From CAVSKL01 sp963728475 [NCBI: Candidatus Eiseniibacteriota bacterium] (lineage in GTDB: Bacteria > Eisenbacteria > RBG-16-71-46 > JABDJR01), in the NCBI GenBank assembly GCA_963728475.1, contig CAVSKL010000004.1:186001-250000 (forward strand): DNA of 64,000 nt, given 5' to 3'. A model generated the notes under the pieces. It searched no databases. It was not told the DNA's origin and saw only the letters and a program-made list of their open reading frames with translations. The translations under genes were made by a program, and so were the position numbers. Positions 44,567 to 53,443 of this stretch are shown in pieces. Position 1 is the first letter of the stretch, and each line of letters opens with the position of its first letter.

Positions 44567-47077
44567 GTGCTGACGGGACGGACGCTGGCACACTACCGGG
44601 TCCTCGAGCGGACGGGGCGGGGGGGGATGGGTGAGGTGTACGTCGCCGAGGACACCCGCCTGGGGCGCAAGGTCGCGCTCAAGGTGCTGCTCCCCGAGGA
44701 CGCCTCGGACCCGGAGCGGCTGGCGCGTTTCCGCGCGGAAGCGCGCTCGGTGGCCGCCCTCAACCATCCCAACATCGTCACCATCCACTCGGTGGAGGAC
44801 GCGGAAGGAACCGCGTTTCTCACCATGGAACTGGTGGACGGGCGCACCCTCGACGAGCTCATCCCTCCCGGGGGGATGGATCCCCACCGCTGGTTCGAGC
44901 TGGCGCTTCCCCTGGTGGACGCGGTGGCCGCCGCCCACGACGCCGGGATCGTTCACCGCGACCTCAAGCCCCGGAACGTCATGGTCGCCGCCACCGGCCG
45001 GTTGAAGGTGCTGGATTTCGGGCTGGCCAAGATGCGGGTGCGCGCGGCGGCGTCGGCCGCCGAGACCGCGGCCCTGGCCCCGGTCACCCGGGAGGGCTTC
45101 ATCACCGGCACTGTCCCCTACATGTCGCCGGAGCAGGTGCGGGGGCTTGCGGTGGATCCGCGTTCCGACGTGTTCTCGCTGGGAACGGTGCTCTACGAGA
45201 TGGCGGCGGGGCGCCGGCCGTTCGAGGGGCGATCCGAGGCCGAGCTCATCTCCGCCATCCTCCGCGACCCTCCCCCCGCCATCAGCGACCTGCGCGCGGG
45301 ATTCCCCGCGGCCTACGAATCGGTCCTGGGCCGGGCGCTCCAGAAGGATCCCGCGGCGCGGCCGGTGTCGGCGCGCGAGCTTCTGGAAGCGCTCCGGGAC
45401 GCCGAGCGGGCCCCCGAGGACACCCCCGCCGTTCCCGCGAGGCAAGCGAACTCGGTGGCGGTGCTCGACTTCGCCAACCTGGCCCGCGACCCCGCGGTGG
45501 ACTGGCTCTCCACCGGAATCGCGGAAACGGTGACCGCGGATCTGAAGAAGGTGGAAGCCCTGTCGGTGGTCGGCCGCGACCAGGTGGCCCGGGCCGCCGG
45601 CGGCGCCGGAACCGGCGAAGCCGCCCTGGCCGAGACCGGGGCCCGGCTCGGGGTGCGGTGGATGGTGGGGGGGGCGTTCCAGAAGTTCGGCGACCGCATC
45701 CGCATCACCGCGCACTTCCTGGACGTACCGGCGGGGGAGCTGGCGGGCTCGGTCAAGATCGACGGCGGCATGGACGACATCTTCGCGCTCCAGGACCGGG
45801 TGATCTCGGGGCTGATGGAGAACATCCGGGTCGAACTCACCGACACCGACATCCGGAAGATCGAGCGCCCGGAGACCCCCCGGCTCGAAGCCTACGAGTA
45901 CTACGCCCGGGGCCGCCGCGCCAGCGCCCTCATGGGGGAGAAGGCGTACGAGGAAGCCGAGTCGTGGTTCCACAAGGCGCTGGCGGTGGATCCCGGCTAC
46001 GCCGCCGTCTACTCCAGCCTGGGCGAGATCTACGCGATGCGGTTCATCGCGCACACCCGGCCCGAGGATCTGGAGATCAGCCTCGGCCACCTCCGCACCG
46101 CGGTGCGCCTCGATCCGGATCTCGCCGACCCCTACGTGTGGCTCGCCTACGGCTACGCCCGGCTCGCCCGCTTCGACGAGGCGATCGCGGCAGGGGAGCG
46201 GGGGGTGGAACTCGACCTCGACAACGGCCTCGCGCGCTACATGCTGGCGGTGGCGTTCTGGCTTCAGCAGGGAACGGGGTCGGGGAGGCCGGGCTGGGGC
46301 GAGGCGGTGCTCCAGCTCAAGCGCGCCAACGAGCTGCTTCCCCTCTACCAGCCCGCCTATCAGATCCTGGCCGACGTGCTGGTGAAGCTCGGCCGCCACG
46401 ACGAGGCGCGCCGCCGCATCCGCAAAGCGGCGGAGATCGAAGAGAGCGGGCGGGGGGAGAAGGTCCTCTTCGTGGGGGCGGTCACCATGCTGGGCGCGCT
46501 GGAACTCCGGGAGGGACGGCTGGCCGAGGCCTCGGAGACCCTTGAACGCGCGCTCACGGTGATGCGGAACGTCGATCACGTGTACGCACCCCAGTTCCGG
46601 GCGATCACCCACGCCTACCTCGGCGAGATCGCGGTGCGAGAGAACCGGCTCGTGGACGCGCTCCGCGACGGCCGGGCGGCCGAGGAGCTGATGAACGCCC
46701 ATCCCAGGGCGCTCGGCACCGGAAGGGTGCTGGTGCTCGCCAAGACCGTGGCCGCGCGGGCGCTGGCGGCGCAGGGGGACGCTCCGGCGGCGGCCCGGGA
46801 ACTGGCCGAGGCGGCCGCGCTCCTGGAGTCGCGCCGGGGGGCGGAGTTCAGCGGGATCTGGGAAGCGTCGGACGCCGACCTCTGGTACGCGGTGGGCCGG
46901 GCCCACGCCGCCGCCGGAAACGCGGAAGCCGCGCTCACCGCGCTGGACCGCGCGGTGGAATGGGGATGGGAGGACGGGCCCACCCTCCGGATCGATCCGG
47001 CCTGGGACGCGCTCCGCGGGCACCCGGAGTTCGCGGCGAGGGCGCGCCGGCTGGATCACGCGCCTGCCTCGAGCTAA
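44567..47077 (+). CDS. Serine/threonine protein kinase with TolB-like and TPR domains
   Basis: This is an 836-residue protein. Residues 8-275 are a complete Hanks-type kinase: GRGGMGEVY loop, K39 in VALKVLL, catalytic D132 in HRDLKPRN, D150 in DFGLAK, and SPEQ. No membrane helix follows. Residues 295-440 match the TolB/FlgO-like domain common in such kinases (SVAVLDFANLARDPAVDWLS, VVGRDQVARA, VGGAFQKFGDRIRI). The last 380 residues are TPRs. The whole is a cytoplasmic signalling protein; partner unknown. GTG 44567 follows AAGGGAG by 6 nt. The gene ends 6 nt from the convergent PNGase-like gene. Confidence 0.9.
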   Translation: MLTGRTLAHYRVLERTGRGGMGEVYVAEDTRLGRKVALKVLLPEDASDPERLARFRAEARSVAALNHPNIVTIHSVEDAEGTAFLTMELVDGRTLDELIPPGGMDPHRWFELALPLVDAVAAAHDAGIVHRDLKPRNVMVAATGRLKVLDFGLAKMRVRAAASAAETAALAPVTREGFITGTVPYMSPEQVRGLAVDPRSDVFSLGTVLYEMAAGRRPFEGRSEAELISAILRDPPPAISDLRAGFPAAYESVLGRALQKDPAARPVSARELLEALRDAERAPEDTPAVPARQANSVAVLDFANLARDPAVDWLSTGIAETVTADLKKVEALSVVGRDQVARAAGGAGTGEAALAETGARLGVRWMVGGAFQKFGDRIRITAHFLDVPAGELAGSVKIDGGMDDIFALQDRVISGLMENIRVELTDTDIRKIERPETPRLEAYEYYARGRRASALMGEKAYEEAESWFHKALAVDPGYAAVYSSLGEIYAMRFIAHTRPEDLEISLGHLRTAVRLDPDLADPYVWLAYGYARLARFDEAIAAGERGVELDLDNGLARYMLAVAFWLQQGTGSGRPGWGEAVLQLKRANELLPLYQPAYQILADVLVKLGRHDEARRRIRKAAEIEESGRGEKVLFVGAVTMLGALELREGRLAEASETLERALTVMRNVDHVYAPQFRAITHAYLGEIAVRENRLVDALRDGRAAEELMNAHPRALGTGRVLVLAKTVAARALAAQGDAPAAARELAEAAALLESRRGAEFSGIWEASDADLWYAVGRAHAAAGNAEAALTALDRAVEWGWEDGPTLRIDPAWDALRGHPEFAARARRLDHAPASS

Positions 47078-47083
47078 GCCCCG

Positions 47084-48097
47084 CTACCGCCACCCCACCA
47101 GGTATCCGGACACCCGCCAGTAGCCGTAGTTGCCGTCGGCGCCCTTGGGCCGGACGTCCTCCACCCGGAAGGTCACGACGTGGCCGCCGGCGGGCAGGAG
47201 CCCGGTGAGGTCGGCCTCCACCGGGAGCACCTTGTCGCCCGGACACCAGCCGCTCCGGCTGTAGTCGCAGGACCAGGTCCCGTCCGACCACCGGCGGCAG
47301 TAGGGGTTGACCGGGCGGAAGTCGCGGCAATCGGCGCGCCAGGGCCGGAAACGCAACCCCTCGGTCCCGTCCACCGCGATCACGTTGTCCTTGCTGATGA
47401 ACTCGTCGGCGTCGACGCCGTCGGTGCAGTGGCCCGAGACCAGGTACTCCAGCGCCACCCGCGTCAGCCCCGCCGGCACCGTCACCGCCGCCCGGAGCGG
47501 GCCCGCGTCCATCCGCTCGCGGGTCACCGAGGGCTCGAAGGCCACCGGGAGGCACCAGTCGGGGTCTTGGGCGGCGGAGTCGGGAACGAAGGTCAGCGAC
47601 ACATCCATCCGCCACGCCGGATCCACCCAGGTGTCCACGAACCCCTCGATGGTGCAGCGGCCGCGGAGAAGCGGCGCCAGCTCGGTCACCTCCACCTCGT
47701 GCCCGGTGGCCCCGCCGTAGGAGGTCACGAACTTGACGATCTCCGCGTCCGGCTCGCCCTCCCGCACCAGGCGCACGTCGCCGGCGCGGTCCCACTTGTC
47801 GGCCACGGTCTGCTCGTCCTTGGGGACGGGGCGGAGCGCCACCTGGGCGTAGATCCGGTACGGCCCGGGAGGAGGCTCCAGATCCACCGTGGACGCGATC
47901 ACCCGCCCGTTCTCGACCCAGGGCACCCCGCGGGGGGTGGTCCCGGTGGATTCGGCGGGGGCGAAGCGGATCGGAGCGTCCCGGAAAACCTCCACCGTGC
48001 GGGGGGCGGGCTCCGAGGCCTCGGCGGCGAAGCCGGACGCAAGGAAGATGAGGGCCGCGGCCAGCGCCGCTCCGGCCGGGTTCCGGGAAACGCGCAT
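47084..48097 (-). CDS. Secreted PNGase F-like peptide-N-glycosidase homologue
   Basis: This is a 337-residue exported protein: signal peptide about 1-25 (ALAAALIFLASGFAAEA), no lipobox. It follows flavobacterial PNGase F, which cleaves N-glycans from asparagine: KWDRAGDVRLV with D103, FVDTWVDP with D155 where PNGase F has Glu, SGHCTDG, then DADEFISKDNVIAV with E232, and a Cys-rich end with RSGWCPGDKVLP. Two of the three acidic active-site residues are thus identical and one is a conservative Glu-to-Asp change. GGAGGC precedes the ATG at 48097. The substrate is presumably environmental glycoprotein, but activity is inferred. Confidence 0.8.
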   Translation of the reverse strand: MRVSRNPAGAALAAALIFLASGFAAEASEPAPRTVEVFRDAPIRFAPAESTGTTPRGVPWVENGRVIASTVDLEPPPGPYRIYAQVALRPVPKDEQTVADKWDRAGDVRLVREGEPDAEIVKFVTSYGGATGHEVEVTELAPLLRGRCTIEGFVDTWVDPAWRMDVSLTFVPDSAAQDPDWCLPVAFEPSVTRERMDAGPLRAAVTVPAGLTRVALEYLVSGHCTDGVDADEFISKDNVIAVDGTEGLRFRPWRADCRDFRPVNPYCRRWSDGTWSCDYSRSGWCPGDKVLPVEADLTGLLPAGGHVVTFRVEDVRPKGADGNYGYWRVSGYLVGWR

Positions 48098-48411
48098 GCT
48101 GCCTCCGTGGCGGAGGCCCGACGCCTCCGGAAATGGACCGGTCCCCCCGAACCGGCCCCCGGAAACGGGGCCGGCGGTGCCTGCGGAAGCCGGCGCCTCC
48201 GGAGAAGAGCCGGGCCTCCGGGAGAAGGCCCGGCGGGACCTTACCCCGCACCGGGATCCGGGCCAACCCGGGGATTCGGCGGCGGTGGACAGGGAGAGGA
48301 ACTCTATTTCCGGCAAGGGGTAATAGGGAGCGGAGGGGCGCGCCCGGGGACGGCGGTGAGAGCGCCTCGGGAAATCCTTGTCCTCTACCCGGTTAGCGGT
48401 GCGGCCGGTTC

Positions 48412-48440
48412 TTGAGCCGGAGCCGGCCCTGGGGTAGAGT
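48412..48440 (+). promoter_or_regulatory. Sigma-70-type promoter for the TPR lipoprotein
   Basis: TTGAGC (48412-48417) and TAGAGT (48435-48440) are 17 nt apart; initiation near 48447 is about 25 nt before the GTG at 48472. The rest of the divergent gap 48098-48471 shows no gene and no clear promoter toward the PNGase-like gene. Confidence 0.55.
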
Positions 48441-48471
48441 TGTGGGCTCGTGAACCGCGAAGGAAGGCCAC

Positions 48472-51400
48472 GTGCGCCGATCATCCACCCCCGCTAAAGC
48501 CCGCCACCCTGCGCGCCCGGCTCCGGGCGGCGCGGGCCGGGGGGCACCGTGGCCGGGGTCGCGGGCCCGCTCGCTGGGCGCCGTCCTCCTGGCCCTGGCG
48601 CTTGCGCTCAACGGGTGCGCCTACTTCAACACCTTCTACCACGCCCGGCAGTTCTACAGCCAGGCCAACAAGGCCAGGGAGACCGAGCAGAAAACGGCCA
48701 ACCTGGGCGCCGTCGCCGGCATCACCAGCACCAGCGGGACCGGCCGCTCCGGCGACCTCTACAAGAAGTGCGTCGACAAGTGCCAGAAGCTCATCGACGA
48801 CTACCCCGGCAGCAAGTGGCAGGACGACGCCTACCTGCTCATGGCCAAGGCGTACTACGGACGCGGCGACTACCTGAGCGCGGGCCGGACCCTGGACCGC
48901 ATCGCCGAACTCTTTCCCGAAAGCGAACTCCTGGCCGCCGCCGCCTACTGGAAGGGGCTCACCCAGTTCGCCCAGGAGGATTACGAGGGGGCGCGCGGCA
49001 CCTGGCAGGATCTGCTCGCCAAGTACCCCAAGTCCGAGGACCGGGAGGCCGCCGAGTACTACATGGCCCGCGCCCTGGCCGAGGAGAACGATCCGGTCAA
49101 GGCGGAGGACGCGTTCCGGACTTTCCTCGAGCACTATCCCAACGGCGACGAATGGGTGGCGGCGCGGCTCAAGCTGGGCGAACTCCTCCTGGAGGACAAG
49201 AAATACGACGAGGCCCAGAAGATCTTCACCTACGTGGCCGGGAAGGCGCCCCGGGAGGAGGATCGGACCGAGGCCCAGCTGAACCTGGGCGAGACGATGG
49301 AAGCTCAGGACCAGAGCCAGGACGCGCTCGTGCTCTATCGCGACCTGGAGCTTCATCTGGACCCGGACGTGCTGAAGGGACGGTTGAGCGCGAAGGAGCG
49401 CGAGACATGGGAGAAGGAGCAGGAGACGGCGCGGGAGGCCGCCCGGCAGGATTCGGTGCTGGCCTCCAAGTTCAATCCCACCGCCTACGACTCCAGCGGG
49501 AACCCGATCGTGACCTCCAATCCGAACGCCGCCGCCACCACGCAGAACCTGGGCTACGATCCCACCCAACCCTTCGACCCCAACAACCTGAACGATCCGA
49601 GGAATCCGAGCAGTCCGTACTACGATCCCAACAATCCCAATCCCATCCCGGCCGCCATCGGGGCCACCACCGCCGCCGTCGCCGGCGCGCAGGGGGTGGC
49701 GACCCTCTCCGGATCCAGGCGGACCACGCTGCCTCCCACCGATCCTCGGTACGAGGAGCTGGGCCGGGTGATGATCCGGGAGGGGCGCACGCTGGCGTCG
49801 CTGGACAAGCCTTGGGACGCGATCATGGCCTATGAGCAGGTGATCGCGGAGTACCCGCGCACCGCGCTCGCGGCGGAGGCCCAGTACCGGATCGGCTATA
49901 CCTACGAGGTGAACCTGGAGGATTTCGACTCCGCGCAGAAGGCCTACGACAAGGTCGCGCAGGAGGGCCGTTCCAGCTTCATCGAGGACGCGCAGAACCG
50001 CTCCAAGAACCTGGCCACGGTCAAGAGCCTCATGGCCTCGGCGTCCTCCGACTCGGCCAGCACGGCCACCGCCGCCGCCGCCGAAGCCCGCTTCCTGCAC
50101 GCCGAGCTGTATCTCTTCCAGCAGGACAAGCCGGAGAAAGCCCTGGAGGAATACATCGGGATTCAGAAGGACTTCGCCGGCACCGACCATGCGGCCAAGG
50201 CGGCCCTGGCCGAGGCCTGGGTGCGGATGAATGCGCTCGCCGACACCGCCCGCGGGCGGGCCAAGTACGCCGACGTGATGCGGACCTATCCCAACACCGA
50301 GTACGGACGGCGGGCGACCCGGATCCTCAAGGGCCCGGAAAAACCGCCCCGGCCGGAGGACTTCGCCGGGCCGTCCCTGGACGTGCTCCGCGACCCGGTC
50401 AACGTGGCCTCGGTGAGCGCCCGCGACAGCCTGCTCGCCGCGGCGGAGATCCCCGCCCGTCCCGCGGGGGCGGCGACGGCCGACTCCGCCGCCGCTCTCT
50501 CCGATTCCACCGGCGTGGGCTCGCGTCAGATGGCGATGCTCGAGGCGATGCGGGCGCGACAGCAGGCGACCTTTTCCCAGCCTCCCACTCCCGGCAACCA
50601 GCCGGCGGTGGGCGTGGCGGTTGGGCCCGGGCCGCCCCCGGATCCGAACCAGGAGCAGCCCGCCCCCTACCCGACGCCCCCCCGGCCCGAACCGGCCCGG
50701 CCCGCCGCCGCCGAACCGGCCCCCGGCCAGTTCGCGGCCCCCGGCCAGGGCACGGAGCCTGGCCAAGGTGCGATCCCCGGCCCGGCCGCGGCTCCCGGCG
50801 CCGTTCCCCCCGGAAGCGGGGCGTCCTCGCCGCCCTTACCCGGTGATCCGGCCGAGGCCTTGCAGGTGAAGGCCCGGTTGCAGGCGGAAGCCGAGGCCGA
50901 GGCGGAGGCCCGGCGCGAGGCGGCGGCGAAGGCCGCGCCGGCCCGAAACCCGAACGGCAACCCGGGCCCGGCCACCCCGGCGGGGCCGGTGACCCCCCCG
51001 GCCCGGAACCCGAACGGCAACCCGGATCCGGCCACCGCGGCGGGGCCGCCGGGCGTGGAGGTGGCGGATGAGCTGCCTCCCACCGACCAGCCCCCTCCCA
51101 TGGACGTGAGCCGGAAGCCGGCCCCGGTGGGGCCGAGCGGAAATCCGTTGAACCCGATGGCGGTTCCCGTGCCCGACGGGTGGTCCCCGGGGGTGTCGGC
51201 GGTTCCCGGCAGAGGCGGAGGCACCGCCCCGGCGCCCACGGCATCCGACGGCACCATGGCGGCCAAGGCCGGCATTACGCCGGCGGCCCTGTCCGCCAAG
51301 ACGTCCGGCGCGGTCTCCCCGCTGGATCCGGGAGCCGGACCCAGGCGCGTCGCCGCCCCCGCAGACTCGACGGGAGTGAGGACCGTCCCGGCGGCGGCGG

Positions 51401-51573
51401 ACTCCACCGCGCACGGGACGGCCGGAGCGCCCGCGGACACCACCGGGATGCCGATGGCGCGGGCGGACACCACCGGGATGCCGATGGCGCGGGCGGACAC
51501 CGTCTCGGTCCGGGACGCCGGCGCCGACAGCGCCGCGGCGCCCGCCGACACCAGCGGAAGGGGCGGGCATTGA
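48472..51573 (+). CDS. Large TPR lipoprotein with low-complexity C-terminus
   Basis: This is a 1033-residue lipoprotein. After a basic start comes the signal core LGAVLLALALALNGC with the lipid cysteine, followed directly by AYFNTFYHARQFY. Residues about 95-330 and 420-620 are TPR/BamD-like repeats (KCQKLIDDYPGSKWQDDAYL, DAIMAYEQVIAEYPRTALAA), joined by an Asn/Pro-rich spacer. From 640 on it is Pro/Ala/Asp-rich with internal repeats (ARNPNGNP twice; DTTGMPMARA twice as an exact 30-nt repeat at about 51440-51498). It may assist envelope assembly; the function is unknown. GTG 48472 fits the promoter just upstream. The end overlaps the pyrK start. Confidence 0.8.
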   Translation: MRRSSTPAKARHPARPAPGGAGRGAPWPGSRARSLGAVLLALALALNGCAYFNTFYHARQFYSQANKARETEQKTANLGAVAGITSTSGTGRSGDLYKKCVDKCQKLIDDYPGSKWQDDAYLLMAKAYYGRGDYLSAGRTLDRIAELFPESELLAAAAYWKGLTQFAQEDYEGARGTWQDLLAKYPKSEDREAAEYYMARALAEENDPVKAEDAFRTFLEHYPNGDEWVAARLKLGELLLEDKKYDEAQKIFTYVAGKAPREEDRTEAQLNLGETMEAQDQSQDALVLYRDLELHLDPDVLKGRLSAKERETWEKEQETAREAARQDSVLASKFNPTAYDSSGNPIVTSNPNAAATTQNLGYDPTQPFDPNNLNDPRNPSSPYYDPNNPNPIPAAIGATTAAVAGAQGVATLSGSRRTTLPPTDPRYEELGRVMIREGRTLASLDKPWDAIMAYEQVIAEYPRTALAAEAQYRIGYTYEVNLEDFDSAQKAYDKVAQEGRSSFIEDAQNRSKNLATVKSLMASASSDSASTATAAAAEARFLHAELYLFQQDKPEKALEEYIGIQKDFAGTDHAAKAALAEAWVRMNALADTARGRAKYADVMRTYPNTEYGRRATRILKGPEKPPRPEDFAGPSLDVLRDPVNVASVSARDSLLAAAEIPARPAGAATADSAAALSDSTGVGSRQMAMLEAMRARQQATFSQPPTPGNQPAVGVAVGPGPPPDPNQEQPAPYPTPPRPEPARPAAAEPAPGQFAAPGQGTEPGQGAIPGPAAAPGAVPPGSGASSPPLPGDPAEALQVKARLQAEAEAEAEARREAAAKAAPARNPNGNPGPATPAGPVTPPARNPNGNPDPATAAGPPGVEVADELPPTDQPPPMDVSRKPAPVGPSGNPLNPMAVPVPDGWSPGVSAVPGRGGGTAPAPTASDGTMAAKAGITPAALSAKTSGAVSPLDPGAGPRRVAAPADSTGVRTVPAAADSTAHGTAGAPADTTGMPMARADTTGMPMARADTVSVRDAGADSAAAPADTSGRGGH

Positions 51574-52412
51574 CGGCAGACGAGAGCGAGCCCGCGCGGG
51601 GGGGCGCGGGGCCGCGACTCGATCGCGCGACCGTGCGCTCCCAGCGCGAGACCGCTCCCGGTTTCTTCTGGCTCACCTTGGAACTTCCCCCCGACTATCC
51701 CGACGTCCTCCCCGGCCAGTATCTGAACCTGCGGGCGGGAACCCGGCTGGAGCCGCTCTTCCGCCGCCCGTTCGGGGTCGTGGAGTTCCGGCGCGAGCGG
51801 GACGCCGCGGTGGTGGACCTCTACTACGGGGTGGTGGGGACCGGGACCAAGGCCATGTCCCGATGGCGGGAGGGGGAAGAGGTGGACTGCCTGGGCCCCC
51901 TCGGCAACAGCTACCGGGTGGATCCCGAACGACCGGCCGTCCTGGTCGCCGGCGGGCGCGGAGCGGCCCCCCTGCTTTACCTCTACCGGCTTCTCAGGGA
52001 ACGCGGCCAGCATGCTGTGACGTTTGCGTTTGGCGCCAGGTCGATGCCGCTCCTCTTTGGGCTCGACCGGCTGGACCCGGATCACCTGGTGGTCGCCACC
52101 GACGACGGCACCGCCGGCTTCCACGGCACCGTGATCCAGGCCCTGACCGCCGGACGCCCCTCGCGGCTCGACGGCGGCGCGGCGCTCTATGCCTGCGGCC
52201 CCGAGGTCTTCCTCGAGGCCACCGCGCGCCTGGCGGTGGACCGGGGACTGCCGTGCCAGGTGAGCCTGGAAGGCGTCTACGGATGCGGGATGGGGCTCTG
52301 TCGTGGATGCGCGGTTCCGCTTCGGGACGAGCCCCGCTACCTCATGCAGTGCACCGAGGGCCCGGTGGTGGACGCCGCCCGGGTGGACTGGGATCGCATG
52401 CCCCATGAGTGA
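51570..52412 (+). CDS. pyrK: Dihydroorotate dehydrogenase electron-transfer subunit PyrK
   Basis: This 280-residue subunit passes electrons from class 1B PyrD to NAD via FAD and an iron-sulfur cluster. It has the FAD domain (FRRPFGVVEF), the NAD site (VLVAGGRGAAPLLYLY) and a C-terminal cysteine cluster GVYGCGMGLCRGCAVPL plus LMQC that binds the [2Fe-2S] centre. TTG 51570 overlaps the upstream stop by 4 nt; pyrD begins 8 nt before the end. Confidence 0.92.
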   Translation: MTADESEPARGGAGPRLDRATVRSQRETAPGFFWLTLELPPDYPDVLPGQYLNLRAGTRLEPLFRRPFGVVEFRRERDAAVVDLYYGVVGTGTKAMSRWREGEEVDCLGPLGNSYRVDPERPAVLVAGGRGAAPLLYLYRLLRERGQHAVTFAFGARSMPLLFGLDRLDPDHLVVATDDGTAGFHGTVIQALTAGRPSRLDGGAALYACGPEVFLEATARLAVDRGLPCQVSLEGVYGCGMGLCRGCAVPLRDEPRYLMQCTEGPVVDAARVDWDRMPHE

Positions 52413-53379
52413 GCCGGCGCCTCCGGATCTGGCGGTCACCGCGGGGGGGCTCGCGCTCAAGAACCCGGTGCTGATTGCTTCCGGCACGGGAGGTTACGGG
52501 GATGAGCTCACCCGAATTCTGGATCTCTCCGCCATCGGCGGCGTGGTCACCAAGACCATCTTCGCCGAGTCCCGCCCCGGCAATCCTCCTCCCCGGATCG
52601 CCGAGACCCCGGCCGGAATGCTGAACTCGATCGGGCTCGAGGGGGTGGGGATCGAGCGCTTCCTGGCCGGGAAGCTCCCCAAGCTCGAGGGGGTGGACAC
52701 CCGGGTGGTGGTCTCGATCGGGGGCTACGGTCCCGGGGACTTCGCCCGGCTCGCCGAACGCCTGGACGCGGTGCCCCGCTGCGACGCCCTGGAACTCAAC
52801 ATCTCCTGCCCCAACGTGAAGGAAGGCGGCCTGGACATGAGCACCCACCCGCGGCTCGCCGCAGAGGTGCTGCGCGCGGTCCGCCCGCGCACCCGGAAGC
52901 CGGTCTGGGCCAAGCTCACCCCCAACGTGACCCGGATCAGCGACGTGGGGAAGGCCTGCCTGGACGCCGGCGCCGACGGCCTCTCGGCGGTGAACACCCT
53001 CCTCGGCATGAAGATCGACGTCGCCCGCCGCCAGCCGGTGCTGAAGCGCGGCCTGGGCGGGCTGAGCGGCCCCGCCATCCGCCCGGTGGCCCTGGCCAAG
53101 TGCTGGGAACTCCTCCGGGTCCTGGACTGCGACGTGATCGGGATCGGCGGGATCGCCGGGACCGACGACGCCCTGGAGTTCCTGATCGCCGGATGCAAAG
53201 CGGTCCAGGTGGGGACGGCGGTCTACGCCGACCCCGACCTGCCCGCGCAGATCGCCCAGGGCATCCGGGGCTACCTCTCCGACCGCGCCGTGCGATCGAT
53301 CAGGGAACTCATCGGCACCGTGCGGGTGGACGAGCATTGGCTGATCGGGCCCGGACCCGGCGGGGCCACCGGGGGCTAG
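52405..53379 (+). CDS. pyrD: Dihydroorotate dehydrogenase, class 1B catalytic subunit
   Basis: This is a 324-residue FMN enzyme that oxidises dihydroorotate to orotate. The catalytic cysteine of class 1 enzymes is C135 in NISCPNVKEGG. Other matches are NPVLIASGTGGYG, TPAGMLNSIGLEG, WAKLTPNV, GGLSGPAIRPVAL and IGIGGI. The adjacent pyrK confirms type 1B (NAD-linked). A small hairpin ACCGG/CCGGT at 53406-53422 after the stop may end transcription. Confidence 0.95.
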   Translation: MSEPAPPDLAVTAGGLALKNPVLIASGTGGYGDELTRILDLSAIGGVVTKTIFAESRPGNPPPRIAETPAGMLNSIGLEGVGIERFLAGKLPKLEGVDTRVVVSIGGYGPGDFARLAERLDAVPRCDALELNISCPNVKEGGLDMSTHPRLAAEVLRAVRPRTRKPVWAKLTPNVTRISDVGKACLDAGADGLSAVNTLLGMKIDVARRQPVLKRGLGGLSGPAIRPVALAKCWELLRVLDCDVIGIGGIAGTDDALEFLIAGCKAVQVGTAVYADPDLPAQIAQGIRGYLSDRAVRSIRELIGTVRVDEHWLIGPGPGGATGG

Positions 53380-53443
53380 CCCGGGGTGGGGCCCCGGCGG
53401 GGGGCACCGGTCCGGAGCCGGTAGAATAGACTTTTGAAAGAGG

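Noticed and set aside
44018-47059. A 1013-codon open frame on the minus strand opposite the kinase gene
   Set aside because: Its sequence is Arg/Gly/His/Pro-rich antisense shadow of the kinase and has no recognisable domain, whereas the plus strand has every kinase motif.
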